The notes: a model not told the origin generated them from the letters alone. A stretch of DNA of 5,749 nt from Anaerolineae bacterium (GCA_030622805.1 JAUXFR010000103.1:1-5749), one strand, 5' to 3'; shown: positions 1-5,706, counted from the stretch's first letter. Translations and numbers: made by a program.

Positions 1-206
1 ATAACGGCATATTTCCAGGTTCGAAGCAGAAAATCGCCATTATATATTCGGTGTCAACAGGGAGACCTTAGGCTGCCGGTTGTACACACCAGAGCATATC
101 TGAATAGCTGCCGTCTACCAACGGACAGATTCTAAAGTATTAAAGCGCGCCTGATTGATTTCCTGGAAGAGAAATTTTAAAGATAAAATAACCTCATACC
201 TGGCAG
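1..206. other. Left-edge region with no recognised gene
   Basis: I see no convincing gene here. On the + strand, frame 1 is open from the window edge to a TAA at 133-135 and frame 3 is open to a TAG at 69-71, so the C-terminal end of a truncated gene cannot be excluded. Neither translation resembles a family I know. A short GGTTCGAAGC at 18-27 recalls a tRNA T-loop, but the flanks do not pair. An 'A/T'-rich stretch at about 170-195 has no matching promoter or terminator structure. The perfect inverted repeat TGGCAG-CC-CTGCCA at 201-214 overlaps the start of the first repeat copy described next. Confidence 0.5.
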
Positions 207-272
207 CCCTGCCATCCCCAAGCCTTTGTGTAATGGTGCGATGCATCTCTAGGAAGCGTTGCACCTGCTGCT
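207..272 (+). repeat. Intergenic 66-bp repeat, copy 1, with hairpin
   Basis: This 66-base segment recurs at 335-400 with no indels, at 57 of 66 identical positions by hand alignment. It begins CCCTGCCATCCCCA and ends GCACCTGCTGCT. Inside it, the arms 235-248 and 252-265 form a 14-position stem around the three-base loop CTA. The stem has 13 pairs counting G-U wobbles, and one A-A mismatch (245 with 255). It resembles the dispersed palindromic (REP-like) intergenic repeats of many bacterial genomes. That class assignment is inference, because copy number outside this window cannot be seen. Confidence 0.75.
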
Positions 273-334
273 GTACCAACACGAAGCATCTCTTATCTAT
301 ACCAGCGAGGATGCCATGACGATCATTGGAGCAA

Positions 335-400
335 CCCTGCCATCCCCACGCCATAACGTAATGGTGCGATGCATCTACAAGATGCGTTGCACCTGCTGCT
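335..400 (+). repeat. Intergenic 66-bp repeat, copy 2, with perfect hairpin
   Basis: This is the second copy of the 66-base element, exactly 128 bases after the first. The arms GGTGCGATGCATCT (363-376) and AGATGCGTTGCACC (380-393) pair at all 14 positions around the loop ACA if two G-U wobbles are allowed. Those wobbles (368 with 388, 370 with 386) would be A-C mismatches in the opposite-strand transcript, so the structure is better formed as + strand RNA. The sequence ends CTGCTGCT, and a similar CTGCTGCTGCT recurs at 461-471. The copy may be part of a degenerate larger duplication that includes 296-327 and 414-445. Confidence 0.78.
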
Positions 401-413
401 ATTCTGGCGGTCG

Positions 414-440
414 TCTACCCCGGCAATGACGCCGGGTAGA
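414..440 (+). repeat. Inverted repeat (hairpin) upstream of the first gene
   Basis: The arms TCTACCCCGGC (414-424) and GCCGGGTAGA (431-440) pair at ten positions with one bulged C, around the loop AATGAC. The stem is G+C rich and would be stable, but no T-run follows on either strand, so it does not look like an intrinsic terminator. It lies about 40 bases before the -10 box of the gene at 493. It may belong to the repeat cluster or be a protein-binding palindrome. Confidence 0.6.
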
Positions 441-475
441 TCAATGAGTCAATGCAGGGTCTGCTGCTGCTCCCA

Positions 476-484
476 TGCTATAAT
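476..484 (+). promoter_or_regulatory. Extended -10 promoter for a probably leaderless transcript
   Basis: The string TGCTATAAT is a full consensus extended -10 element (TG, one base, TATAAT at 479-484). No good -35 box is found at 16-18 bases upstream, which is usual for extended -10 promoters. Transcription would start about 6-8 bases beyond the hexamer, at about 490-492, directly against the ATG at 493. The gene start cannot move upstream because an in-frame TAA sits at 481-483. No Shine-Dalgarno sequence is present. Confidence 0.7.
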
Positions 485-492
485 GCGATCCT

Positions 493-1383
493 ATGATCCT
501 TGTGACAGGCGGCACCGGTTTTATCGGAAGGGCGCTGATACGGCATTTAGTTGAGAGCGACTACGAGGTGCGCACACTCATACGCCCATCGGAACAATCC
601 CCTGATTTACCGCACGGTATTCCAATCGAAGCCGCGGTCAGCAGCCTATCCGACGAACGGGGCATACGCGCCGCGATGGTTGGCGTAGACACTGTCTATC
701 ACCTGGCAGGTGCGGAGTGGCGCGGTGCGCGAGCAGACCTGATGAAAACAGACATTCAAGGTACGCGTAGAGTAGTTGAGGCTGCAAAAGAGGCCAAGGT
801 TAAGCGGTTTTTTTTCGTCAGCCATCTCGGCGCCGACCGGGCATCCGCCTATCCGGTATTCAAAGCCAAGGCAATATCTGAAGAGTTCATCAGACGCAGT
901 GGCGTTGACTATACAATCCTGCGTACTGCGATTGTTTATGGACCGGGGGACGGTTTGACAACCGGTCTCGCCAGGATTTTACATTCCATACCACTCTTTT
1001 TTTTCACACCAGGCGACGGGCAGGTTCTGCTACAGCCGTTATGGGTTGATGATCTGGTAACATGCCTAAACTGGGCGCTGGATGATAAAGACACCATTAA
1101 CGCGACCATCGAAATAGGTGGACCAGAATTCGTTACTTTCAGGCAGATTGTTGAACTGGTAATGCAGGAAACCAGTATTAGCCGTACCATAATAAGCCTG
1201 CCTCCACCGTATATACGAGGGATGACGGTCATTTTCGAATTAATATATAGAGGGTTTCCAGTGTCTGTATACTGGATTGATTACCTGGCAGCCAACCGGA
1301 CCTGCTCGCTGGACACCATTCCGCGCGTGTTCGGGCTGCTGCCCGCGCGCATCTCTAATCGGTTAGGTTATCTAAGAGGTTAA
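493..1383 (+). CDS. NAD(P)-binding atypical SDR, NDUFA9-like (COG0702 type)
   Basis: This 296-residue protein has a single-domain Rossmann fold of the extended/atypical SDR kind. The N-terminus carries the dinucleotide motif TGGTGFIG (residues 5-12). HLAG follows at 70-73, then the SHLGA strand at 110-114, Tyr120 and Lys124 in YxxxK spacing, and YTILRTAIVYGPGD at 140-153. The ending, with an N-R-T...FG..P pattern, fits the complex-I NDUFA9-like/COG0702 group, whose members bind NAD(P) and often have unknown substrates or quinone-related or chaperone roles. The start is fixed: beta-strand 1 begins at the initiator Met and a stop codon lies four codons upstream. It is first in a cluster, with 15 bases to the next gene. 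Two runs of eight T (808-815 and 997-1004) encode Phe clusters. The substrate cannot be named; a general nucleoside-diphosphate-sugar epimerase annotation would be less specific. Confidence 0.87.
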   Translation: MILVTGGTGFIGRALIRHLVESDYEVRTLIRPSEQSPDLPHGIPIEAAVSSLSDERGIRAAMVGVDTVYHLAGAEWRGARADLMKTDIQGTRRVVEAAKEAKVKRFFFVSHLGADRASAYPVFKAKAISEEFIRRSGVDYTILRTAIVYGPGDGLTTGLARILHSIPLFFFTPGDGQVLLQPLWVDDLVTCLNWALDDKDTINATIEIGGPEFVTFRQIVELVMQETSISRTIISLPPPYIRGMTVIFELIYRGFPVSVYWIDYLAANRTCSLDTIPRVFGLLPARISNRLGYLRG

Positions 1384-1398
1384 TATTTTCGAAATCAG

Positions 1399-2385
1399 AT
1401 GCTGAAACGTCTTGGTAGTGCCATATATCAATTACGCGTTCTCGAGACCGCACAGGAGATGAGCGAGGTCGAAGAGGTTCAGCGGCAGGTGTGGCCTGGG
1501 AACGAGACAGACATCGTCCCGGCTCATCTGCTGCTAACGGCTGCTCATAACGGCGGTCTGCTCGTAGGCGCTTATCAGATTTCAATACACGGGGATTACT
1601 TAGCATCAGAGCCCCCAGAAGATATTGAATTTCTGGATCCAAAAAAACCGCCAGATGCACCACTGATCGGATTTGTTTTCGGTTTCCCAGGCACCTACCA
1701 GACCGCTGACGGGCCGAGATTGAAACATTGTTCACACATGTTAGGCGTTCTTCCCAACCACCGCGACCACGGGCTTGGATTTACGCTGAAACGAGCACAA
1801 TGGCAGATGATTCGCACTCAAGGGATTGACCTGATCACCTGGACCTATGACCCACTGCAAAGCCGCAACGCATATTTAAATATCTCCCGGCTTGGTGCTG
1901 TTTGCAATGCGTACATACGTGATGCCTATGGAGAAATGCGAGACGCGCTCAATGTGGGGATTTCATCAGATCGCTTCCAGGTCGATTGGTGGGTAAACAC
2001 CAACCGTGTATCCAGGCGTTTGAGTCGAAAAGCACGACGCCGTCTGGACCTGGCACATTTTCTTGCTTCGGGTGCCGAGATCATCAACCCGAGCAAATCA
2101 GACGATGACGGCTTTCCACGTCCGGCAGTGGAAACGAAATTTTCAACCTTAGAAGAACGCTGCCAGGCGGGCATTGGACCCCCTATCTTTTTGTTAGAAA
2201 TCCCATCCAATATTTCAGAGATAAAAGCTTTCTCAATCGAACTTGCCCAGGTGTGGCGCCTGCATACCAGGAACCTGCTGGAGCGTACTTTTAACCTCGG
2301 ATATTATGCAACCGATTTCATCCACCTCCCTGGAGCAGCACCGCGCAGTTTTTATGTCCTCAGTCATGGAGAAGGTACATTATGA
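1399..2385 (+). CDS. GNAT-family acyltransferase, COG3375 type
   Basis: This 328-residue protein is a predicted GNAT-superfamily acyl-CoA-dependent acyltransferase. The N-terminal region (about 10-35) has the R-x-L...E-x-x-x-V-x-R-x-V-W pattern typical of this group. A strand at 88-98 (PLIGFVFGFPG) leads to the acyl-CoA pyrophosphate loop R122-x-x-G125-x-G127, in the context LGVLPNHRDHGLG. ITWTYDPLQSRNAYLNISRLGA (146-167, quoted in part: TWTYDPLQSRNA) and DRFQVDWWV (191-199) are further group hallmarks. An internal Met at residue 21 would lose the first strand, so the start at 1399 is preferred, although no Shine-Dalgarno precedes it. It follows the SDR gene by 15 bases and overlaps the next gene by four (ATGA), which implies coupled translation. 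COG3375-like proteins commonly neighbour NSAR/OSBS genes. In characterised NSAR operons a GNAT enzyme succinylates D-amino acids, and I infer a similar role here. Confidence 0.85.
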   Translation: MLKRLGSAIYQLRVLETAQEMSEVEEVQRQVWPGNETDIVPAHLLLTAAHNGGLLVGAYQISIHGDYLASEPPEDIEFLDPKKPPDAPLIGFVFGFPGTYQTADGPRLKHCSHMLGVLPNHRDHGLGFTLKRAQWQMIRTQGIDLITWTYDPLQSRNAYLNISRLGAVCNAYIRDAYGEMRDALNVGISSDRFQVDWWVNTNRVSRRLSRKARRRLDLAHFLASGAEIINPSKSDDDGFPRPAVETKFSTLEERCQAGIGPPIFLLEIPSNISEIKAFSIELAQVWRLHTRNLLERTFNLGYYATDFIHLPGAAPRSFYVLSHGEGTL

Positions 2386-3497
2386 GGATAGATGAACTAA
2401 AATTGAATCACATACGCATGAAACTTAGCCACCCGTTCGAGACTTCTTTTGGTCGGATCAAGACACGCGACTGCATCGTGGTCGAAGCGTTATCCGACAG
2501 CCTGATTGGTTTAGGCGAGTGTGTGGCTGATCGCGAGCCGGGCTATTCTTACGAGACCACAATCACTGCATGGCATATCATCAAGGACTATCTGGCACCA
2601 GCGCTGATCGGGCAGGAAATCGATTCGGTCGGTGAGCTGCAGCATAAAATGAGTCACGTACGCGGTCACCCGATGGCAAAAGCGGCTATAGAAATGGTTT
2701 ATTGGGACCTGTTGGGAAAGCGTGATGGAATATCTTTGGTCCAGATGCTGGGAGGTCAACGCAAGCAGGTGGATGTCGGTGTGTCGATAGGCATACAGGA
2801 TTCTCCGAAAGCGCTTGTAGACACTGTGGCGGATTACCTGGCGCAGGGATACAAACGGGTCAAGATAAAGATCAAACCAGGACGCGATGTAGAGGATACC
2901 GCGTCTGTTCGCAGCGTTTATCCCGAGCTCCAGCTGCAGGTCGATGCAAATTCAGCTTACACGCTTGACTCGGCTGCAGTGCTGCAGCCTCTCGATGAAC
3001 TGGATTTACTGCTCATCGAACAGCCTCTGGCGGAAGACGACCTGTGGGATCACAGCCAACTGCAGGCCCGTTTCGCCACACCCATATGCCTCGATGAGAG
3101 CATCCAATCGCCCCGTCATGCGCGTCAGGCTATTGAAATGGGTTCCTGCAGGGTCATCAATATCAAAACAGGGCGCGTTGGTGGATTGAGTCAGGCGCTC
3201 GCCATCCACGATTTGTGCCTTGCTCAAGATGTACCGGTATGGTGCGGCGGAATGCTGGAAACCGGAATCGGACGAAGTGCCAATCTGGCCCTGGCGTCGC
3301 TGCCAAATTTCAAGCTGCCTGGTGACATCTCAGCGACGGAACGATATTACGAAGATGATATCACACAAGAGATCTTCACCCTGAATTCCAACAGCACGAT
3401 TGATGTGCCAGAAGGTCACGGCTTGGGTGTATCTATAGATCAAAAAGCGCTCAAGAGAGTGACTCTGGATACGCTTACAATGTCGGATGACCTGTAA
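2382..3497 (+). CDS. menC: N-succinylamino-acid racemase / o-succinylbenzoate synthase (enolase superfamily)
   Basis: This 371-residue enolase-superfamily enzyme belongs to the muconate-lactonising subgroup. The capping domain spans about 1-125, followed by a TIM barrel. All catalytic residues are present: K161-x-K163 (VKIKIKPG), metal ligands D188 (QVDAN), E213 (LIEQP) and D238 (CLDES), and the opposite base K262 in NIKTGRVGG. WCGGMLETGIGR (287-298) and LPNFKLPGD (307-315) closely match the Amycolatopsis-type NSAR/OSBS family. Arg265, three residues after the second lysine, is the position linked to racemase activity in that family. Such enzymes make o-succinylbenzoate for menaquinone, racemise N-succinylamino acids, or do both. 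The ATGA overlap and the GNAT partner favour racemisation. No other men gene is visible, so the symbol marks homology and not proven function. GGAGAAGG at 2368-2375 is the ribosome binding site. Confidence 0.92.
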   Translation: MRIDELKLNHIRMKLSHPFETSFGRIKTRDCIVVEALSDSLIGLGECVADREPGYSYETTITAWHIIKDYLAPALIGQEIDSVGELQHKMSHVRGHPMAKAAIEMVYWDLLGKRDGISLVQMLGGQRKQVDVGVSIGIQDSPKALVDTVADYLAQGYKRVKIKIKPGRDVEDTASVRSVYPELQLQVDANSAYTLDSAAVLQPLDELDLLLIEQPLAEDDLWDHSQLQARFATPICLDESIQSPRHARQAIEMGSCRVINIKTGRVGGLSQALAIHDLCLAQDVPVWCGGMLETGIGRSANLALASLPNFKLPGDISATERYYEDDITQEIFTLNSNSTIDVPEGHGLGVSIDQKALKRVTLDTLTMSDDL

Positions 3498-3543
3498 TCC
3501 CTCCACATCATAAATCTCCCTTTCGTTGCAAATAACCCCAAGG

Positions 3544-3549
3544 TACAAT
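3544..3549 (+). promoter_or_regulatory. Possible -10 box upstream of the cyclase-family gene
   Basis: TACAAT in the 80-base gap after the racemase gene differs from TATAAT at one position. It would give a start near 3556 and a leader of about 22 bases containing the GGAGG site. The best -35-like hexamer, TTGCAA at 3526-3531, is only 12 bases away and therefore too close, so the call rests on the -10 alone. No terminator hairpin is seen in this gap, and read-through from the upstream genes remains possible. Confidence 0.4.
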
Positions 3550-3567
3550 ATACTTCATCCAGAAGTT

Positions 3568-3572
3568 GGAGG
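3568..3572 (+). promoter_or_regulatory. Shine-Dalgarno that fixes the cyclase start
   Basis: GGAGG lies five bases before the ATG at 3578. An alternative TTG at 3566 would place this site inside the coding sequence and has no ribosome binding site of its own. This is why the start is placed at 3578 and not four codons earlier. Confidence 0.8.
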
Positions 3573-3577
3573 CTGCA

Positions 3578-4216
3578 ATGATAATTTACGATATATCCGT
3601 CCCAGTATCTTCCGGTCTGCCCGTGTGGCCTGGCGATCCAAGGGTCAGCCTGGAGCGCGTATCCAAAATTGAAGAAGGCGCAGATGCCAACGTAACTTTT
3701 ATAAGAATGAGCGCGCACACAGGAACGCATATCGACGCGCCATACCATTTCCTGGGTGGGGACAATGACACCGTGGATCAACTGCCGCTGGAACTGCTTA
3801 TTGGTCCCGCATATGTGCTGCATGTACCGGTGGAAGTAAATCTGGTTAAGACTGAAACGTTGCAAGCACTGGTAATTCCAGAAGGCACAACACGTTTGCT
3901 GATCAAGACCAGAAATTCAAACTATTGGCAATCTGCAGAAACCGAATTTATAAAGGAGTATGTCGCTATCAGCCCTGATGCCGCCAGATATCTGATCGAG
4001 CGGGGAATTCAGGTGATTGGTGTCGATTATCTCTCTATCGCACCCTTCGATAACACAATCCCCACACACAGGATACTGCTCGAAGCGGGTGTGCTGATCA
4101 TTGAAGGACTCAATCTTTCAGGTATTGATCAAAAAAACTATGAGTTGTATTGCCTGCCATTAAACCTGATTGGTACGGATGGCGCTCCTGCAAGGGCGGT
4201 CCTTACCCAAAGATAG
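3578..4216 (+). CDS. Cyclase-family metal-dependent hydrolase (kynurenine formamidase-like)
   Basis: This 212-residue protein has the cyclase/KynB fold (Pfam 'Cyclase'). The opening I-Y-D-I-S-x-P-x-S...P-x-W-P-G-D is typical. The signature HTGTHIDAPYHF (residues 47-58) supplies the metal-binding H47, H51 and D53 and the likely catalytic H57. The C-terminal block has H164 and E176 (EGLNL), which complete the metal site in characterised family members, and then the Y-x-L...LPL-x-L-x-G-x-D-x-x-P-x-R-A ending. All key residues are intact and the length is normal. Known members hydrolyse N-formylkynurenine, isatin or other amide or lactam substrates. No tryptophan-catabolism gene is nearby, so the kynurenine role is unsupported. 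It sits 80 bases after the racemase gene and 22 bases before the next gene. An amidase role in the same amino-acid pathway is conceivable. Confidence 0.88.
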   Translation: MIIYDISVPVSSGLPVWPGDPRVSLERVSKIEEGADANVTFIRMSAHTGTHIDAPYHFLGGDNDTVDQLPLELLIGPAYVLHVPVEVNLVKTETLQALVIPEGTTRLLIKTRNSNYWQSAETEFIKEYVAISPDAARYLIERGIQVIGVDYLSIAPFDNTIPTHRILLEAGVLIIEGLNLSGIDQKNYELYCLPLNLIGTDGAPARAVLTQR

Positions 4217-4225
4217 GACATTCAA

Positions 4226-4233
4226 GAGGTGAT
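4226..4233 (+). promoter_or_regulatory. Strong Shine-Dalgarno of the PEBP-like gene
   Basis: GAGGTGAT is complementary to the usual 16S rRNA 3' end over eight bases and stands five bases before the ATG at 4239. It supports that start and the hydrophobic N-terminus as real coding sequence. It contrasts with the first two genes of the cluster, which have no such site. Confidence 0.75.
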
Positions 4234-4238
4234 TACGG

Positions 4239-4817
4239 ATGAATAGTTGGAAAGTTCCTTTTGTTTTTTTCCTGTCCCTTCTAATTATCTTAGTGGGCAG
4301 CAGCTGCAGCAGCGAGACCGCCGCGCCAGTAATCAAAGCTGATGTCGAAATATCAAACCAAATGCAAATTACCAGCACAGCGTTTGAAGATGGTGGAACG
4401 ATACCAACCACCTACACCTGCGATGCAGACGACCTCTCTCCGCCACTTGCCTGGAATGATATACCAGAAGGCACCCAAAGCCTGGTACTGATTGTTGATG
4501 ATCAGGATGCTCCTGCAGGAACATGGGTGCATTGGTTGCTGTACGACATCCCGCCATGCGTCGACCACCTTCCCGAAGGGCCACCTCCTACCGAAACCGT
4601 GCCGGGGATCGGCACCCAGGGCAGCAACGATTTCGGTCGTATTGGCTATGGAGGCCCCTGTCCACCTGGAGGTTCACCCCATCACTATTACTTTAAACTC
4701 TATGCATTAGATATGTTGTTAAACCTTGAGCCAGGCATGAATATAGATGATTTAGAGACCGATATGTCAGGCCATATCCTGGATCAAGTGGAATTAATGG
4801 GCATCTATGTACGTTAA
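4239..4817 (+). CDS. YbhB/YbcL-type PEBP-like protein, exported or lipoprotein
   Basis: This 192-residue protein starts with a signal peptide: Lys5, then a hydrophobic core at about 6-19, then GSSC with Cys23. The lipobox is imperfect because Gly stands at -3, so either a lipoprotein or a secreted protein is possible. Residues 42-192 form a phosphatidylethanolamine-binding-protein (Raf-kinase-inhibitor-like) domain. Visible landmarks are YTCD...SPPLAW (59-72), the ligand-site motif DDQDAP (87-92), W-V-H-W-L-L-Y-D-I-P (96-105), GYGGPCPPGG (136-145) and PHHYYFKLYALD (147-158). Compared with the usual DPDAP and HRY, Pro is replaced by Gln89 and Arg by His149. Bacterial members bind anionic ligands and have no settled role. 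It lies 22 bases after the hydrolase gene and probably shares its transcript. Conserved Cys61 and Cys141 could form a disulfide outside the cytoplasm (inference). Confidence 0.88.
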   Translation: MNSWKVPFVFFLSLLIILVGSSCSSETAAPVIKADVEISNQMQITSTAFEDGGTIPTTYTCDADDLSPPLAWNDIPEGTQSLVLIVDDQDAPAGTWVHWLLYDIPPCVDHLPEGPPPTETVPGIGTQGSNDFGRIGYGGPCPPGGSPHHYYFKLYALDMLLNLEPGMNIDDLETDMSGHILDQVELMGIYVR

Positions 4818-4860
4818 TTTCTCCCCAACAGTCAACACACATATCCCAGTTACCGGTACG

Positions 4861-4891
4861 AAATCAAAAACAAAGCATGCATGATCATGCA
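4861..4891 (-). terminator. Possible weak terminator after fabL
   Basis: Read on the - strand, the perfect 14-base palindrome TGCATGATCATGCA (4891-4878) contains the fabL stop codon. It is followed, after a short GC step, by the T-rich run CTTTGTTTTTGATTT. As a hairpin it gives only five base pairs around a GATC loop, so it would be a weak terminator. The rest of the convergent gap (4818-4860) shows only the short palindrome TACCGGTA at 4851-4858 and no terminator for the + strand genes. Confidence 0.35.
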
Positions 4892-5679
4892 GCTTGTACG
4901 CCGGGCATTGGAAGACTGATGCCGCCATCCACCACGATCACCTGACCGCAGATCATCCGCGCTGCCGGGCTGCACAGAAATGCGACCACCGCTGCCACCT
5001 CATCAGCTTCGATCAAACGTCCGGCAGGTGTGTGCGATACCACACGATCTATGATCTGTTCATCTCTACGCACGATGTCAAAGTGCCTGAGTGCATCTGT
5101 ATCGACGACCCCAGGTGAGACAGCGTTTACGACAATATTCTTATCCGCCAGCTCCACTGCCAGGTAGCGAATAAGCGCCTCCTGGGCAGCCTTGCTGGCA
5201 CCAACAACCACATATTCCGGGACCACACGCTGCGAGCCAGCACTTGTGATGCTGACGATCGCGCCGCCGCCGCGCTTTTCCATCAACGGTACTGCCCGCT
5301 GCGCCGCGAACAACAGCGACCTGGCATTGATATTCATTGACCATTCCCATCCCTTGGGTCGCTGTTCCATGGCAGGACGGTTGTAGCCCGAAGCGGCATT
5401 GCTGACGAAGAAATCCAACCCATCGAATTCCATTTCCACAGTATCAAATAGACGGTGTAAATCATCAAGATCACCCACGTTGGCTTTGACGAGAAGCGCT
5501 TCACGACCAAGGTTACGTATTTCTGCGACAGTCTCTTCCGCTGGCTTGCGATTTCTAAAGAAGTTAACCACAACATGAGCGCCTTTACGCGCAAAATGCA
5601 GCGCTGTGGCACGACCAATTCCGCGGCCTGATCCAGTGATCAAAATGATTTTCTCATCAAATGGCATTTCATAATTCAT
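4885..5679 (-). CDS. fabL: Enoyl-[acyl-carrier-protein] reductase III (FabL)
   Basis: This 264-residue short-chain dehydrogenase/reductase probably reduces the trans-2-enoyl-ACP double bond with NADPH in the last step of fatty acid elongation. TGSGRGIG (15-22) is the cofactor loop and NAASG (94-98) the central motif. The decisive feature is Tyr156 and Lys163 in YVVVGASK: the spacing is Tyr-x6-Lys, as in enoyl reductases, not the Tyr-x3-Lys of ordinary SDRs. KANVG (65-69), RPAME (101-105), WEWSMNINA (111-119), SKAAQEALIRYLAVEL (162-177), VDTDALRHF (192-200) and TPAGR (217-221) closely follow Bacillus subtilis FabL as I recall it. The start is supported by GGAGG six bases upstream; a second Met at residue 5 has no better site. 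It is convergent with the + strand genes and seems a single-gene unit. A generic 3-oxoacyl-ACP reductase (FabG) label would be wrong given the active-site spacing. Confidence 0.85.
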   Translation of the reverse strand: MNYEMPFDEKIILITGSGRGIGRATALHFARKGAHVVVNFFRNRKPAEETVAEIRNLGREALLVKANVGDLDDLHRLFDTVEMEFDGLDFFVSNAASGYNRPAMEQRPKGWEWSMNINARSLLFAAQRAVPLMEKRGGGAIVSITSAGSQRVVPEYVVVGASKAAQEALIRYLAVELADKNIVVNAVSPGVVDTDALRHFDIVRRDEQIIDRVVSHTPAGRLIEADEVAAVVAFLCSPAARMICGQVIVVDGGISLPMPGVQAA

Positions 5680-5685
5680 GGGTAT

Positions 5686-5690
5686 CCTCC
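5686..5690 (-). promoter_or_regulatory. Shine-Dalgarno of fabL
   Basis: On the - strand GGAGG ends six bases before the ATG whose first base is 5679. It selects the first Met over the Met four codons downstream. Confidence 0.75.
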
Positions 5691-5706
5691 ATAGAGCAAT
5701 GCATGA

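Noticed and set aside
18..27. GGTTCGAAGC resembling a tRNA T-loop
   Set aside because: The flanking bases do not form a five-pair T-stem, and no acceptor or anticodon arm can be built around it.
115..354. A 79-codon open frame on the - strand across both hairpin repeats, starting MAWGWQGC
   Set aside because: No Shine-Dalgarno precedes its ATG and it resembles no known family. It is built largely from the 66-bp repeats, and the better-formed RNA structure is on the opposite strand.
414..440. Strong hairpin considered as a terminator for an upstream transcript
   Set aside because: No T-tract follows on either strand, so intrinsic termination is not supported.
369..554. A 61-codon open frame on the + strand starting in the second repeat
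   Set aside because: It runs out of frame into the SDR gene, has an unusual composition rich in Cys, Arg and Ser, and has no ribosome binding site.
1459..2385. Alternative GNAT start at the internal ATG preceded by AGGAG
   Set aside because: The AGGAG touches the ATG with no spacer, and starting there would remove the conserved N-terminal strand of the family.
3566..3577. TTG start four codons upstream for the cyclase-family gene
   Set aside because: The GGAGG site overlaps that codon and is ideally spaced for the ATG at 3578. The family usually begins just before the I-Y-D-I-S motif.
3440..3865. A 141-codon - strand open frame across the racemase-cyclase junction
   Set aside because: It is antisense to two well-supported genes and has no recognisable domain. 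Its composition is that of a shadow frame.
4851..4858. Palindrome TACCGGTA between the convergent genes
   Set aside because: It is eight bases with no loop and no T-run, too short to call a terminator or operator.
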